Shown in pieces: positions 48,666-61,263 of a stretch of DNA of 64,000 nucleotides. The notes below the pieces were generated by a model. It was not told where the DNA came from, ran no database searches, and was given only the letters and a program-made list of their open reading frames with translations. This stretch comes from Hyaloscypha bicolor E (lineage: Eukaryota > Ascomycota > Leotiomycetes > Helotiales > Hyaloscyphaceae). A program made the position numbers and the translations under genes. The stretch lies in assembly GCF_002865645.1 (NCBI RefSeq), contig NW_020194684.1, positions 5,743,952 through 5,807,951 on the forward strand, written 5' to 3'. Position 1 is the first letter of the stretch. Each line of letters begins with the position of its first letter.

Positions 48666-49370
48666 ATGGCGAACTACCTCGCCAGCATCTTCGGCACCGA
48701 AGCCGACAAAGTAAACTGCTCATTCTACTACAAGATCGGCGCCTGCCGACACGGGGACCGCTGCTCGCGCAAACACGTCAAGCCCTCCTACAGCCAAACC
48801 ATCCTCCTCCCAAACCTGTACCAGAACCCGGCCTACGACCCGAAGAACAAGATGAATGCGAGCCAGCTGCAGAACCACTTTGATGCCTTCTATGAGGACT
48901 TCTGGTGTGAGATGTGCAAGTTTGGCGAGATTGAGGAGGTGGTGGTGTGCGATAATAACAATGACCGTAGGTTTCCTCCCCTCCCTCCTTCTCCCTCTCA
49001 TGTCTTTTCAAAAATATGAGCTGACATGGTGTGATGTACAGATCTCATCGGCAACGTCTACGCACGCTTCAAATACGAAGACTCGGCGCAAAAGGCCTGC
49101 GATGCGCTGAACTCGCGCTGGTACGCAGCACGCCCCATCTACTGCGAGCTCTCGCCCGTCACCGATTTCCGCGAAGCCTGCTGTCGGCTGAACAGTGGAG
49201 AAGGATGTGTGCGAGGCGGCTTCTGCAATTTCATTCATAGGAAAAATCCTAGTGCTGAGTTGGACAGAGAGTTGGAGTTGAGTACGAAGAAGTGGTTGAG
49301 GATGAGAGGCAGGGATGAGAGGAGTATGAGCAGGAGTCCAAGCCCGGAGCCGACGAGGAAGAGGTATTAA
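48666..49370 (+). CDS. U2AF1: Splicing factor U2AF small subunit
   Basis: Exons 48666-48966 and 49042-49370 give 209 residues. Two CCCH zinc fingers flank a U2AF-homology RRM: finger one is CSFYYKIGACRHGDRCSRKH, the RRM runs from about 45 to 145 (FGEIEEVVVCDNN, GNVYARFKYEDSAQKACDALNSRWY), and finger two is CCRLNSGEGCVRGGFCNFIH. U2AF35 binds the AG at 3' splice sites with U2AF65, in the nucleus. The C-terminus has only a short Ser-Arg-Ser-Pro piece and no long RS domain, as in other fungi. The introns of this window end almost always in AG with a nearby CTNAC, in line with an active U2AF dimer. Identification is firm. Confidence 0.95.
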
Positions 49371-49811
49371 GGTGGGGGGATGATATGGGGACGCGATGGA
49401 GGCGTGGATTCTTGAAGTGAGAGTGGATGATGAAGCATGGAAGGGGGTGGACAGAAAAGGGATATGTGGAGTATTGTACTCGTATGTTCAAGAAGAAGAA
49501 AGGTCGCAACGTCTGGCGTTCAGGTCATCATCTTGCCTCTACACACTAAAGAACGGTCTGTAGGGTCTCATTCTCAAAAGCACTTTAGCTAGTTATTCAG
49601 AGTGTCGAGCTTTCCGGCTCGATCTGGAACAGTGAAGAATCAAGAATTTCAAACAAAAAGCTCCGCGAAACTAGCATGGTATTGTGGTGTATGAGCCCTA
49701 GAGTTTACAAAAACACAGGCCCATTTATTTCATTAATGCATCCATCGTCCAAATCACAACGCCAGCCATCTAATCCCTTCCCTCCGGCCATTGAGATCCC
49801 CATCCGATAAC
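49371..49811. other. Convergent 3' intergenic region
   Basis: Between U2AF1 and the oxysterol-binding gene. No feature seen. Confidence 0.5.
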
Positions 49812-51815
49812 CTATCCCTCGGCATCAACGAACTCATCCAAGCTCGAGGTGTCGGTATCATGCCTTTTCAGAGATACCGAATGTCCATCCACAGTTGTTA
49901 GATCCCGCTTCAGATCATCGTGGAAATCAATCAGGCTGTCCTGAGCTTTCCGCTCTGTGCTAGTTTCACGCAGTGTCTGCTCTAGGTGTTGTTGCTGGGG
50001 GTTGCTATTGACAGCATGTGAGGCGTGTAGATTTGCAGGTACATGTGAGTCGGCAGAGCCGTCGTTTTGTCCAAAATCAATGAGGTCGTTATCTGGTGCT
50101 GGCGGATGGTCAGGGTGGGCTGAAGTCGTTGGTGATTTGGTCGAGGTGTATGATCCAGAGCGGTAGTGTGGAGGGGGAATAGGATTCTTCTCCGTAGGTT
50201 TTTGGCCTCGGAGAATAGGGGTTACGGCTAGGATTTGCTCTATCTGTTTCTGGGGTGTTGATCCGTCACTGAACACCTCGTTAGCCACCTCCTACACTCA
50301 AGAGCTATGCGCTTACATATTCGCGTTCAAGATCCAATCCAGATCTTCCTCTCCTTCATCTGAACCTCCAGGACCTCCCACCACGGGTCTAAAAAGTCGA
50401 GGTCGCCATTCAATGCCATCCTCTGCCCTCCTCGCTGCTTCATCTCGTTGCGTATCCTCGATCTTCGTCTTCTCGTCTGTAGCTACCTCGTGATTACGTT
50501 CCTTGACTGCTTTGGCCGTTGCAAACCATAATCGTTGGGATTCGCGCTCATCTTGTTCTTCCAAAGATCGTACCAATGGAGGGGTGTGCTTCGCTCTGGT
50601 AGCATTGAAGAGTAGTTCTTTCTTTCCAGTCTATCACTCAGGTCAGGATCTGTACCGTTCTCAAGAATTGGGACAACCTACCTTCAAATCCTTAATCATC
50701 ATCTCTCCATTCCACATGCCAGACAACTCATACAGCAGCTCTCCGGTCGTCTCATTCTTAATGCTGCCACCAATCGCATTATAGGTTCCCCCAAAGTACC
50801 CTTTCGTCTTGAACTCGATATCCGCACTTAGTCCCAACTCCGGACAACGCACGAAACTGTGATCACCGAGCTCATACTTCATCTTTCCAAACAGGATACC
50901 CCTCGCATACATATTCGGCTGCGTGAGAATGTACCTCTCTCCCTTTGAGCCCTTGCCCCTATTCAGCAATCGAAGAATAGCGATTCCCTCCATCAAACTC
51001 GCAGCAGAGTTTCCGAGGAACTTACTGCGTGGCTTTAGACACCCGTCGATGCGAATCTTGTGCTCGGGCGCCATGTAGAAGTAGCTTGATTTCGGGGGGT
51101 GGTGGGACGTTTGCTCGGAGATGTAGTAGCCGTGCGTGCGGTCAGGAAATTCCCAGTAGCAGGTGAACGTCTCGCCAAGAATTGGGTTGAGCGGCTTCTT
51201 CACTCCCCTATATAAATGTCAGTCCTATCCCCCAGCCACAAATAAAACATCTTTGTGGTTTCTTACGGCGGTTTGATATGCCAACCACTCAAGTAGAACT
51301 TCACCACCGACACAAACCTCTCCACCGGATCGTCGATTTCAGGCATAGGGAGTAGCGTCTCCGGATGTGCCATGAAGCTATCCCCATATCAGCAATCTGC
51401 CCCTCCTTTCTTGGCACAGATACGCACTTCGTGATCCTCTCCAGCATACTCCTAGGCTCCAGGATGAAGGTCGGCAGCACCACACGGCTCAAGTCCGCAC
51501 CAGGCCGCAGCTGGCTGATAATATGTGACAAGACTAGAAGATCCCAGCATCAGTCCCTCTTCTTTGTGCTCGGGAGAAATATATCCTCACCATTTCCCTG
51601 GTCAGGCTCCACGACCGTCGTCTCGTCCTCCGGCCCATCCGACTTCGATTCATCGTAAGAGGACCTATTGCCTATCCAAGCGCCATTAACACACCTCCTT
51701 TAACAACCTGTAAATCTCCTTTCTATGTTTCCTACGAAAGAAGGAATTGCAGCGAGGACGGGAGGGAATACATACTGGCCCCGGAAGTCCGGCGATGCGC
51801 ATGCAAGCCCACCAT
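49812..51815 (-). CDS. Oxysterol-binding protein homologue (lipid-transfer protein, no PH domain)
   Basis: Seven exons, 51815-51776, 51671-51591, 51533-51428, 51377-51267, 51207-50682, 50630-50317 and 50268-49812, join in frame to 544 residues. The ORD begins soon after the start, with LVTYYQ-position sequence reading LSHIISQLRPGADLSRVVLP (lid and first strand). It continues with LERITNFMAHPE, KPLNPILGETF and the family signature EQTSHHPP, then a WNGEMMIKDLK strand. These are the PI4P-binding residues (the HH pair) and lipid tunnel of Osh/ORP proteins, which exchange PI4P for sterol or phosphatidylserine at membrane contacts. There is no PH or ankyrin domain, as in Osh4-7. KPLNPILGE with the following sequence is closer to Osh6/7 than to Kes1 in my reading. 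The C-terminal 170 residues are acidic and disordered, ending EFVDAEG. Confidence 0.9.
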
Positions 51816-53146
51816 CTTTCCGCTCCTCTATCGTCCCTTTCCCACTACTATAAATTTTCCTCTCCGGTCTTCGACGTGCGGGGTTGCGGTGTCTCGTGGC
51901 AAAGCTGGGGACGGAGAGCGTGAGGCTGTGAGTCTTAGATGGGCGATGAATACGGGTACTTGGGCGGAAGTGAGCGACAGTCGGACATGACGCAGATGGG
52001 CGAAGGAAGGGGAAAACAGCTCAGCTTACGGTTTGTGGTTGGCTGTGGTTTGTGCGTGCAGTCCAGGGTCAGCATTTGGCGGGGTTGTTGGGCTGCTGCT
52101 TGTGATTGGCTCGTAGATATGTCGTCATCGATTTTCCCGTCTTCTTCAGAAAAAAGATTTTCTTGAAAGGCACAAGGCAAAAGTAACTTATTTCACGTTG
52201 GGTGTTTATATTCTGTATTTTGGTCTCGTCTTATGGCTGAACTTTAAGTACTAGTGTACAAATCAATCTATCGATGGTCACTGAAGGTTCACTCAAGCTT
52301 GCGTAACCCTCTCGTAAGGCACCGAAAAATGTAAAGTGCCAGAGTGCCTAAACCAACCACGCACAGTTTACCCGAACGAGTACGATATCCTCAACAAAGT
52401 CCAAATTCGGAGCTTTTTACGACGGATAATCCGCTTCTCACCGATCCGCTCTTCGATCACGTGACATCAGTCTCCAATAAGAGATGCCCTCCTTTCCCAC
52501 GTTTTGTTGGCCAGGGGAAGGCCCTTGACCGCTCTCTAGGCATGCAAGAATCGGCAACAATAATGCAATACTCGGAAAACTTTATGCGGGGGAAGATTTT
52601 GATTATAAAGTGACTAGAGGGCCAGTTAGAATGCGATTTCGGCGGATGGCTCAGGAGTTTCAGGAGTGTTCGCACAAATAGTCTGAAAAAAATGGAAGGC
52701 GCATGCCGTGATACAGTATTACAATTCCACGAGCGTAAACTATTATAAACATCTTATTTTGCGTCGTTATATCCATCCCTCCCCTCCCCTCCCCTCGCAT
52801 ATTATTTCTTCCTATTTCTTTACGGCGCTATGCCAGGAACACAATTTCCCATCTCTGCTGGACTCGTGTCCAGTTCCAAGTTTACTAACGGGCAAAAGCA
52901 GAACCACCACCAGAATATAACCCTCCAATGTACTCCATGCCTACAATATACATATTTCCCAACCCATCGAGCCTAGTAGAGCTGCAATGTCGTAACGCCG
53001 GAGACTTTTATCCATCCACTCGTCGTTTGATTTCGTAAGAGATCCTTTCTTTCTGTGTGCTGCTTTCCCTTCCTCCCATCATTATCAACATCAATGCAAA
53101 CTATTAACGACAATATTGGTAAGAGAAGGTTGTGTATTTGTGTGCA
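51816..53146. other. Intergenic region
   Basis: About 1.3 kb. It holds the promoter of the oxysterol-binding gene and the 3' flank of the TRP-like gene. A CCCCT-type repeat lies at 52777-52796. No gene is supported. Confidence 0.5.
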
Positions 53147-56100
53147 TTATCGCGGATGCTCCATGCTCGAAGAACCGCTATGTCGTCCATCAACCACTTC
53201 CGCCGAGCTGCCCAGGTACTGCGGGTTCGCAGACGGGTTCACGGTGCGGATGCTGTGTTGATTTACGTAGCCTACGCTCGTAGGCCTATCGTTTTGAATA
53301 TCGGCTGAGAGTTTGCCGAGGACGGATTGATTCCCTAGATCTAAAGGATCTGTGACTCCTGATCCAGATGACATGTCTGATAGTCGCTTCTTGGAGTTTG
53401 TGCGGTCGAACGGGAGGCGTGAATCGAGAGATCTTTGTGGTTGGTGCGAGAATTGTGGTCCCCCGGCTGTCAGATCAACACTTTGGGATTTCCTTCTTGA
53501 GCTTTTCCGAGGTACGTTTGGTTTGTTGGATGGCATTCGTATGGGTAAACCAGGTACTAGAGGTACGTCGGTCATCTTGGCTCTCCGGGAGCTGGCCTTC
53601 GAAGTAGCCTTGGACGGGAACCTGCTGGGCAGTTCGATGCCGCCTTCAGGAATGTCTAGCCCCAATGTCGGTGGCACATCTGATATCCGGGTGATATCAT
53701 ATTCATAATCCGACAGGCTTTCGTCATCAGAGCCTGAAGGGCTGACTAGATTGTCACCCTCATGCGTGGAAGGTCCAGCTGGTTTTGTTGCAGCTCTCGA
53801 AGGACCAGCGTGGACGGATTCATCGTCCGATTCGATAGGTCCATTCCGGACTCCACCTGCAGTTGCAACGGGAACACCTTCAGGAGGAGTCTCCGCCCCC
53901 GGAGCATTTCTTGCGACCATACCCGGAGGCATCCTTGCACTTCGTACAACCTCAAATCCCTTCCCTTTCTCCTTCGTCTTTCCCCCAAACAAGCCCTTGA
54001 ACCATCCTGCTGCGGAAGCAGCCGGCCCTGTAGGATCAGCTGGACCTGTCTTTATTCTCCTGCTAGGTATATTGGCATTCAGTGCTGGACCACGAACGCC
54101 ATAGTAGAAGTCGACTTCACGAGTAGTGTAGTCAGCTTGCGTTCTCCCCGGGCTTCCATCGAGTGTTTGTGGAGCGATGGGAGTATTTCGCCCAGATATT
54201 GAAAGCCCCTCTTCATCTATATCTGGAGTACCCGAATCGAGTTCACTCCTTCTCTTGTTCTCCACGTCTCTGCTGGCGAAGGATCTTCGACTCTTGACGC
54301 CTGGTAAAAATGAATCTAATGTCGATCGCCGTAATCTTGGGTCTCGATAGTAAGGATCCGCAGTCTCCGTCGTAGCTAGTCCCAATTTTTGAACCCGACC
54401 TCGTCCCAGACCAGATGGAGATGCTGCAGAAGGTAAGAAGGAGAAGGAGCTAGCCTCCCCAGGGGTGGTAGGGGCGTGTGAACTGCCGCCACTTCCAATA
54501 TAACCCGGCCGCACATTGTCATGGGCATCGATGCTGCCAACGCCTGTACTCCCTCTGCCGAGGAGCACACCGGCACTACCAGCAGATTGGCTCCTAAGCC
54601 TGCCACTATCCATCATATACGACTTCCGTTCATTCTCAGAGTCTAACATTGCAGCACTGGACAGTTGGCTCTGTCTTGAACCGCCGTCCCGTCTAGGTAA
54701 TCTTCTCGATAGCTGACGCATGCCGAAGACCTTGACCAGGCCTCCTCGAGTCGCACCGCTCTCGTCTCCGCCAGCACCGGCCATTCGTGCGGCAACCTCA
54801 ACGATTGTCTGAATTGCATTGAGCAAGAAGCCGAATATAAGGACAATAGCATGCATCAAAAGAATAGCATATCCAATCCAGCCTTTCGGTCCTTCCGCAA
54901 CGCCGAGTGAAGGGGCGAATGAAATCATGAGTAGAATGGTGGCGAACCTGAGTAATGCGAAGAAGGTATGGAACGCATTCATTGATGTGGGAGAATGGAA
55001 TGGTCGGAAGGCGTGAAGAGTTAGAATGGTGATGACTTCGCAGATAGCGAGTAGAACAAGTTGCGCAATACCAGAAGGCTGGACAGCACCGATTGCAATG
55101 CCTCGTACGAAAGTTAAGAGAAGGGGAATAAGAGCAAATGGTGCAGCATTGTCGGAATAGGTGTTATAGAGTGATCCGTAAAGGAGGACTGTTGGCAGGT
55201 CATCGAAGAGGCAAGACTTGGGCCTGGTTGAGGCGATAATAAAGAAAAGCCAGCACGCAAATCCAACTACCACCACCAACATGACCACTGCTAGACCCAC
55301 AGCGAATGCAGGTGATCGCCCAGCCACTACTAACTGGAACATCGATAGCGCGACAATCGGTAGCAAGAAGTAGTTGAAAACGATCCGGATGACGTTGCCC
55401 ACCGAAAATGGCATGTTCTTTGCTCTAAAGTCCCCTTCTTGGGTTTTGTTGATGTGTCGATATGTCCACCGAACGAAAAAACCGATCTGTATGAAAACCA
55501 TCGAGGCTCCGAGGATGACGAGAAGCCAGACAGCCATGCCGGCCCAGATGTCGTCCACTTCACTCATTCCAACCAGTTGTCGAAGTTGATCCAGACCATA
55601 CGTGCCGTTCGTGACATATATCCCGTCAACAAGACTCATCGTTCCATTTCCACCACTGACGAAGCTCTGATTGAACATGAGCGCAGACCATGACACCTTG
55701 CTAACAATCGGTTGGTAGAACCCCGGGTAGTTGAGAGTGAGGCCACCAGTAAGTGCCACGAACTGAATGTATTGCAAGCAGTCTCCAAATCCGGGGGTGA
55801 CCAAACGAAGCAGATCCTCGTCTCGCCCGTAGTTAGTAGTCCAGTGAAATATATCCGTTGTTCCCCAAGGGCTGGAGATACCTGCAAAAGCCGTCGCGAA
55901 GCCAACAAAGAAGAGGATTACCACGGGTATGTATTTCACAACTGAACTCAGGCTGGATCCAAGATCAGGTGTTAGGTTCGCTGAGACACATCCGACCGGG
56001 GTACCTGTTGGATCTCCATACTTGAGTAAAAGCGTTACGGTAAACGAGGTGAAAGCATAGGTTGAATAGAAGTTGTTTTCGAATCCGTAAGAGGGGAAAT

Positions 56101-56642
56101 TGTGGTATGAGGTCCTGGTGAGAAGATGTCAGTGCAGTTCCTTGGAAAGGTGGGGAAAGAACTTACAAATTATCCTTGAAGTTTGGACCAAGGGGACAAG
56201 TCCCATTGACCAATATTTCGCAGAAATTATCGCCGGTACTGGGGTTGTACGGGGTATAAGTCAAAACACCGACTTTGTTGAAGAGTGTAGTAAGGAGTGG
56301 GTTATTAGTGTCTGGGAGAGGATCGGCTGCTATCTTTCCCCCGTTCGAGGTATCATTGTTCGTCCAATACGGATCGGTGGCATTCGGCAGAAGCAATCGG
56401 GGTAAAGCGACTGTTGAACCAGTGACGTTTGTCCATACTGTGACATTCAGGTTGTGCATTGGGTCAGTGGTGTTAAACACGGCGTTCATGACGAGGGGAA
56501 CCAGTTGTAGTTGTAGAGGTGAGTTATTCTGTACACCATCCGAGAGGCAGTTCTGGAACTCGACGAGGACAGCAGATGTAGGAATGATCCAGAGACTTGC
56601 TATCAGCAAGAATAGAACTTGCCATGTCCCAAAGAAACCCAT
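53147..56642 (-). CDS. TRP-like / FLC-family membrane protein with ML-like domain
   Basis: Exons 56642-56167 and 56114-53147 give 1147 residues. A signal peptide (MGFFGTWQVLFLLIASLWIIPTSA) leads to a secreted Cys/Asn-rich N-terminal region (about 25-210) with several N-glycosylation sites, resembling the ML-like lipid-binding domain. Some eight to nine membrane spans follow between about 220 and 700, for example YIPVVILFFVGFATAFAG, AVWLLVILGASMVFIQIGFF and ALIPLLLTFVRG. The last 400 residues are cytosolic, Ser/Pro-rich and low in complexity. The order fits fungal TRP/FLC proteins (Flc1-3, Pkd2), linked to calcium homeostasis and cell-wall integrity. I chose the ATG at 56642 because it gives the signal peptide; the frame is open for another 96 codons upstream (ATGs at 56930 and 56870). 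Confidence 0.85.
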
Positions 56643-58083
56643 CTGCAGCCGTGTTGAGGAACGTACGCGAGCTCTGCGGGATCGGATCGTTTCGAAGGAG
56701 TCTTGTCGAAGAGAAGAACTATCCACCCATCGCCCATCTTCGGCCTCCCGCTCGCCTTGCCATTCTTCTCTCGACTCCACAGCAAACATCATCTTATGGT
56801 CTTGTCGGTCGTGCTCAACATGGTCATCGTGAAAATGTATGGCCTGGTGGTCGGATTTGGGTTTTTCCATGGCATTGAACTTTTGAAATCGCCGAACCCA
56901 TTCGACGAGAGCGAGGCCGCGGCTGCACATGCAACGTAGGAGACGGTGATTTGCCTTTAGAACGCCATCGTGAGCTGGCGGGCGGTCATTCAGAAGAGGA
57001 TGAGTCGCGGGAAAAAGGACTGGATTGGATTGCGGCGTGGGTGCTGTACGAAACTCTGGGCGGCGAGCCTGGCTTGATTTCTGAAACGAGTAAGTTTGTA
57101 TCTGATCTGCTAATCGCCGGAAACGAGAAAGTCGATAGGAACAAATTTACGCCACGCCCGCGCCAAGAGAGTGAGTGCTGAGTGCGAGTTGGAAAGGAGG
57201 AAGGAGGAATGAGGACAGCCACAATGTCGGGATTGATGCAATCAAAGTTCTGCAGTCAGGATTATCCAAGGACAGCACCTGATTTCCCAGGTCGAAAGCA
57301 AGGCGGTAATCCCTTCCCTTAATGCGCAATTTACAGCGGTCAGCGATCTCGTATTGTAGATGTCCCCTGGATATTTCCATGCGGGCGGCGTGCCGAGCCA
57401 CGCTGAGCCCACTCCCTCAAATTTACGGCAATTTAGTGGAGGAAACAGGAGGCGGTGAATACTTCATCCCTAACGGCATCTCACTTCATCGACATCCTTG
57501 AACCTTCATCTTGAATCCCCAGATCTGAGCGTGAAGGGATCAACATGCTTCTTACTCCACAAAACCTTCTTTCGTGGGGACGGGATTTGGGTGTGGCGTA
57601 TGACGATTTGCAGCAGCGATACAAGTAGGCACAGACTCAAACAGCTTTTCTATTTTTATTCGACCTATCACCAATGACGCAAACCCGTATTCTATCACGT
57701 GAAGTGTTTCGAATCCTCCCGATCTCTCGCGTCGTACCAGTTTGTGGAGGTACGATACGGAAACACCGAGCTGAATATTTACTTTCTGTATTCCTCTAAG
57801 AACTAAGTTCTTGGGTCCCTCTTGAGTCCCCGAACCCCGAGCATATGGCTTTTTAGAGCCATAGGAAGGTCCCCTCAAGCGCCGTGGATATCATCTCGCA
57901 AAAATGCTACAACACACACCAAAATGCTCACACGCAACGCTATGCTCCTTACCAATGCTTTGATCGTATCTTCATGCAAATTTACCGCCTAACAGATCCT
58001 ATACGTGATGCAGCTTTCACCGGCGCTGGCAATGCTTTTATAAGTGCTTCTCGGCCTAATTCCATCAGTAAGTTGGTTGGTTC
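56643..58083. other. Intergenic region
   Basis: About 1.4 kb between two reverse-strand genes. The first 290 bp continue the TRP-like frame upstream. No RNA gene or other ORF convinces me. Confidence 0.45.
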
Positions 58084-61000
58084 TTAGAAGGCCGGGGAAG
58101 AACAACGTAAGATCTCACCTTCTTCATTATCAAAGACGAGAGTTATATCGTCGTGCTCCCCTGGATAGTCCGGCATGTCTAAACAAACAAATCCATGCTC
58201 GATCCCGCTCTCTGCTTCTCCTCTCGTCTTTGGCATCGCGAACTTGGCATCAACGATCCGTAGAGAGTACTTGCCGCTTCGACTCGAGCTTTCGAAGATA
58301 TCCGTGGATTTGAGCGTGAAGTTCATGCAATCGCCGTGGCTGAAGTTCTCGAAGAAAGCGACTAATTGCACGACCTTTTCTTTCTGAACGATTAGTATTC
58401 TGGTCGTGATGGCGTCCCATTTCTTGTAGATGGGGACGACCATCCTCCTGCGTGAGATGTTGAAGGAAGATGCAATGCCATCGAATAAGACGCTGAATCC
58501 TGTTAGGGCAGCTTGGAATAAGTGCAACTCTTTTGTGCTTGGGAAGGTGTATATGCGAGTTGATTCCGATTTTGATAGGTCTCCGAGTAGCATCGCTAAT
58601 TCTTGTGGTAATTCTTTGGAAACTTGAGATTCAGAGACGGAGATAGTCATGTCTTGTTGAGGTTGTCGAATGACTCTCAGTTCATTCAGGATGTTGACGT
58701 TCAATCGCAGCTTCAGCTCACCAGGTTCCACATTAATCCGGTCGGTGATACTGCCAGCCTTGAAATCCATTACCACCCTCAAGTTCTCGGATAGTACCGT
58801 CTTGGTACTTTGGACATCGCTAGTTCCTTGATTTATGACTCTGAAATTGTGCCACTCAAGACCTCGGAGGCAGTTGTTCTTGCTCTCGTCACCAATTTCC
58901 GCCGTCATTGTCCTGATAGGCGCTTCAGCAATGACATCTTCTCCGTTTCCAAGTGCAATGCCAGTGACGAGTGTATGGAGTAGTGTACGTTCGCTTACAT
59001 CCTCGAAGGTACAGACCATGGTGTATTTTGCCATCCCATCCCTAATTTTCAAAAGAAGTGCTGGGAAGCCTCCCTCGCCACGGAGAAACCCAAATTGGAT
59101 TGGGTCACGTGGCAAAAGATCCTGATCGACTCCTCTCAAATTCTTAGTCTTCGAGCTGGTATTCAAGCCAATTCGAAAACCTCGATGCATCGTTCGAGGT
59201 CCAGTAGCCGCCTTTTCAACAACGGTCTTCTCGAAAAGTCGAAAGTGGCAGTGAGGTAGTGGTTCTTTTGGAAAAGCGGAATGACTGCCTTGATCGAATA
59301 TTTGAAAAGTCCGGAGAATAGTTTCGAAAACTAGGTTTTCACCCGAACGTTGGTGGAGACTGGCGTGAGTTTTCTTCTCATAATCATAGATTCCCCAAAG
59401 AGTCCTGAACTCATGCTCGGAGCAATGTAGGCGAAGTACAAACCCTCGTGGCAGTTTAAGCTCAACTGTACTGTGTGTTGCTTGCCATCTCACATCTTCC
59501 CACGAGGGTCCCCGACCTCTCTCTGACTGAATCGCTAGGTTCAATGAGCCATCTTGGCTTGCTACAATGGCTGTCGCTTCCTTATCCCATTGGCCACGGA
59601 CGACGGAGACCATAACCGGACACCGATAGTGTTGTGATGCGGCCTCCTCCAGAAGAACTGCCTCTACGAACATTCTGCTGAAAAGGAAAGCCTGAGTTGT
59701 ATCGCCTAGGGGGAAGGTTTCCGAGAGTGGGACTGCGCTGGTCGGCCTCTGGCTTGCAATCAGCGATCGATTTCCATCATCCTGGACCCATATTGTTGCA
59801 TCAAGCCCTTGAGTGAGTGGGACATCGTCAGAGTCTGGGGGCAGAAAATTATTGCGCTTCATTGACATGGTGAGTTTTCGCAAACTTGTCATTATCCCTT
59901 GCCGAACATCTAGTATATCAGCCAGAGGCGAGTTCGAGTTAGTCGAGACTGGACGAAGTTGTGTTTCCGGATAATGTGAGGTGATGGTCTCTACAAGCCA
60001 TAATGATTTGGCAAGATCGGCGTATGCTTGTTGACGAACGAAGAAGTTGGTCTGTTGAGCATGAGGACTGGAAGGCCTATCCCTGACGGCCGCTTCAAGG
60101 TATAGTCTACCTTTCAAGAACCACCACAGCGCTGCTCGTACAAGCTCTTCAAGTGTGCACTTGGGAAGTGGCTTCACAGACTCGGTGGATAAACGAAACA
60201 GTGTGAATAGATGCACGACTCGGTTTGAGAAGTCCTGTAAGGCATCTTCCCCGACAGCAACTGCTGCTTCATGCAGAGTCAAAGTGGGTGCTCTACTCAG
60301 TCCTGCTGGACTTTCAGTCAAATGTTCCGCAACCTGGGGGTCGTTGGGTGCTACAGGACTGCCATGAGTCTGCTGCACAGGAATACCAGGAGATGCTGGT
60401 ATATGAACATTCTTCATGGTATTGAGGTGAAGCTCGTCCATTTGAGGGGAGATCTCATCAGCAGCTGTACCAGGTGCACCCGGAAGATGCTGATCGATGA
60501 TAGCCGTGTTCGAAGCCGCTTTTACTAAAGCTAGGCCTTCCCCAGATTGAAAGTCCGCCTTTATTTCGGCGAAGGAACGTCTATCCGACCCGGACCTTTG
60601 GCTCAAAGCATGCCGTACACCATCTTCTAGTCCCCCATTCCTTCCAGAAACATCCTCCTGCACTGGCCCACTCCGCGTCTCTGGTACTGATTCGAACCCA
60701 GTTTGTGTACGTTGGAGGGGTCCAGGAGGAGGTTCTTCCGTATTTTGAGACCGAACCGACTCCTGGCTATGTCTGGGACTGTTCACGGGTCGGCGGACGA
60801 TCAAATTCTGTTGTCGACTTGGCTGGAGGTGGCTTGGCTGAAGGTTCGGGGGATGCGAATTCGCTCTCTTCCTCATTCCTATTTCAGCGACTGGTGAAAT
60901 AGCCTCGTCACCCCCTTCACCGATCACCTCGGGCTGTTCCTGTGTGAATCGTACCACTAGGCCTTTCCTCCGCTTTAGACTCGCAGACCAACCCCTGACT

Positions 61001-61263
61001 ATTCTTGCACTTTGAATTTCCGCAGCACTAGGCCACCGACGAGCGGTGTTGGTATCGATTCGCGTCAATGGCTTTGGATAGGCAGGTTCGTTCGTGACCG
61101 GCATCATATGCAATTTGTCCGAAGGGCCATGAAGGAATTCGTTGACATCGTCTTGATTCTGGGACTTCTTCTCCTTGCGCAGCTTGCCCATCAATCGGCC
61201 CCTGAGCCCTTTCTCGCCTTCTTTCCCACTGCTCGCGTGCCCTTCCATCTTCCACGCGTCCAA
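58084..61263 (-). CDS. Large fungal protein of unknown function
   Basis: One intronless frame of 1059 residues. The N-terminal 340 residues are basic, Ser/Pro/Gln-rich and disordered (QPSHLQPSRQQ, QESVRSQNTEE). From about 345 the sequence is folded-looking, with LQDFSNRVVHLFTLFRLSTES, LEELVRAALWWFLKGRLYLEAAVRD and, later, several beta-rich pieces (VELKLPRGFVLRLHCSEHEF, ALLLKIRDGMAKYTMVCTFEDV). It ends with DDITLVFDNEEGEILRCSSPAF. No membrane span, signal peptide or catalytic motif is visible. It looks like a conserved fungal scaffold or regulator, and I do not recognise the family. An ATG five codons later is an alternative start. Confidence 0.8.
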   Translation of the reverse strand: MDAWKMEGHASSGKEGEKGLRGRLMGKLRKEKKSQNQDDVNEFLHGPSDKLHMMPVTNEPAYPKPLTRIDTNTARRWPSAAEIQSARIVRGWSASLKRRKGLVVRFTQEQPEVIGEGGDEAISPVAEIGMRKRANSHPPNLQPSHLQPSRQQNLIVRRPVNSPRHSQESVRSQNTEEPPPGPLQRTQTGFESVPETRSGPVQEDVSGRNGGLEDGVRHALSQRSGSDRRSFAEIKADFQSGEGLALVKAASNTAIIDQHLPGAPGTAADEISPQMDELHLNTMKNVHIPASPGIPVQQTHGSPVAPNDPQVAEHLTESPAGLSRAPTLTLHEAAVAVGEDALQDFSNRVVHLFTLFRLSTESVKPLPKCTLEELVRAALWWFLKGRLYLEAAVRDRPSSPHAQQTNFFVRQQAYADLAKSLWLVETITSHYPETQLRPVSTNSNSPLADILDVRQGIMTSLRKLTMSMKRNNFLPPDSDDVPLTQGLDATIWVQDDGNRSLIASQRPTSAVPLSETFPLGDTTQAFLFSRMFVEAVLLEEAASQHYRCPVMVSVVRGQWDKEATAIVASQDGSLNLAIQSERGRGPSWEDVRWQATHSTVELKLPRGFVLRLHCSEHEFRTLWGIYDYEKKTHASLHQRSGENLVFETILRTFQIFDQGSHSAFPKEPLPHCHFRLFEKTVVEKAATGPRTMHRGFRIGLNTSSKTKNLRGVDQDLLPRDPIQFGFLRGEGGFPALLLKIRDGMAKYTMVCTFEDVSERTLLHTLVTGIALGNGEDVIAEAPIRTMTAEIGDESKNNCLRGLEWHNFRVINQGTSDVQSTKTVLSENLRVVMDFKAGSITDRINVEPGELKLRLNVNILNELRVIRQPQQDMTISVSESQVSKELPQELAMLLGDLSKSESTRIYTFPSTKELHLFQAALTGFSVLFDGIASSFNISRRRMVVPIYKKWDAITTRILIVQKEKVVQLVAFFENFSHGDCMNFTLKSTDIFESSSRSGKYSLRIVDAKFAMPKTRGEAESGIEHGFVCLDMPDYPGEHDDITLVFDNEEGEILRCSSPAF

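Noticed and set aside
56643..56930. N-terminal extension of the TRP-like protein to ATG 56930
   Set aside because: It would bury the clear signal peptide that starts at 56642; more likely 5' leader.
57690..57760. TTTCGAATCC word resembling a tRNA T-loop
   Set aside because: The flanking bases do not form a T-stem, and no D-arm or acceptor stem is present; no tRNA gene was found anywhere in the window.
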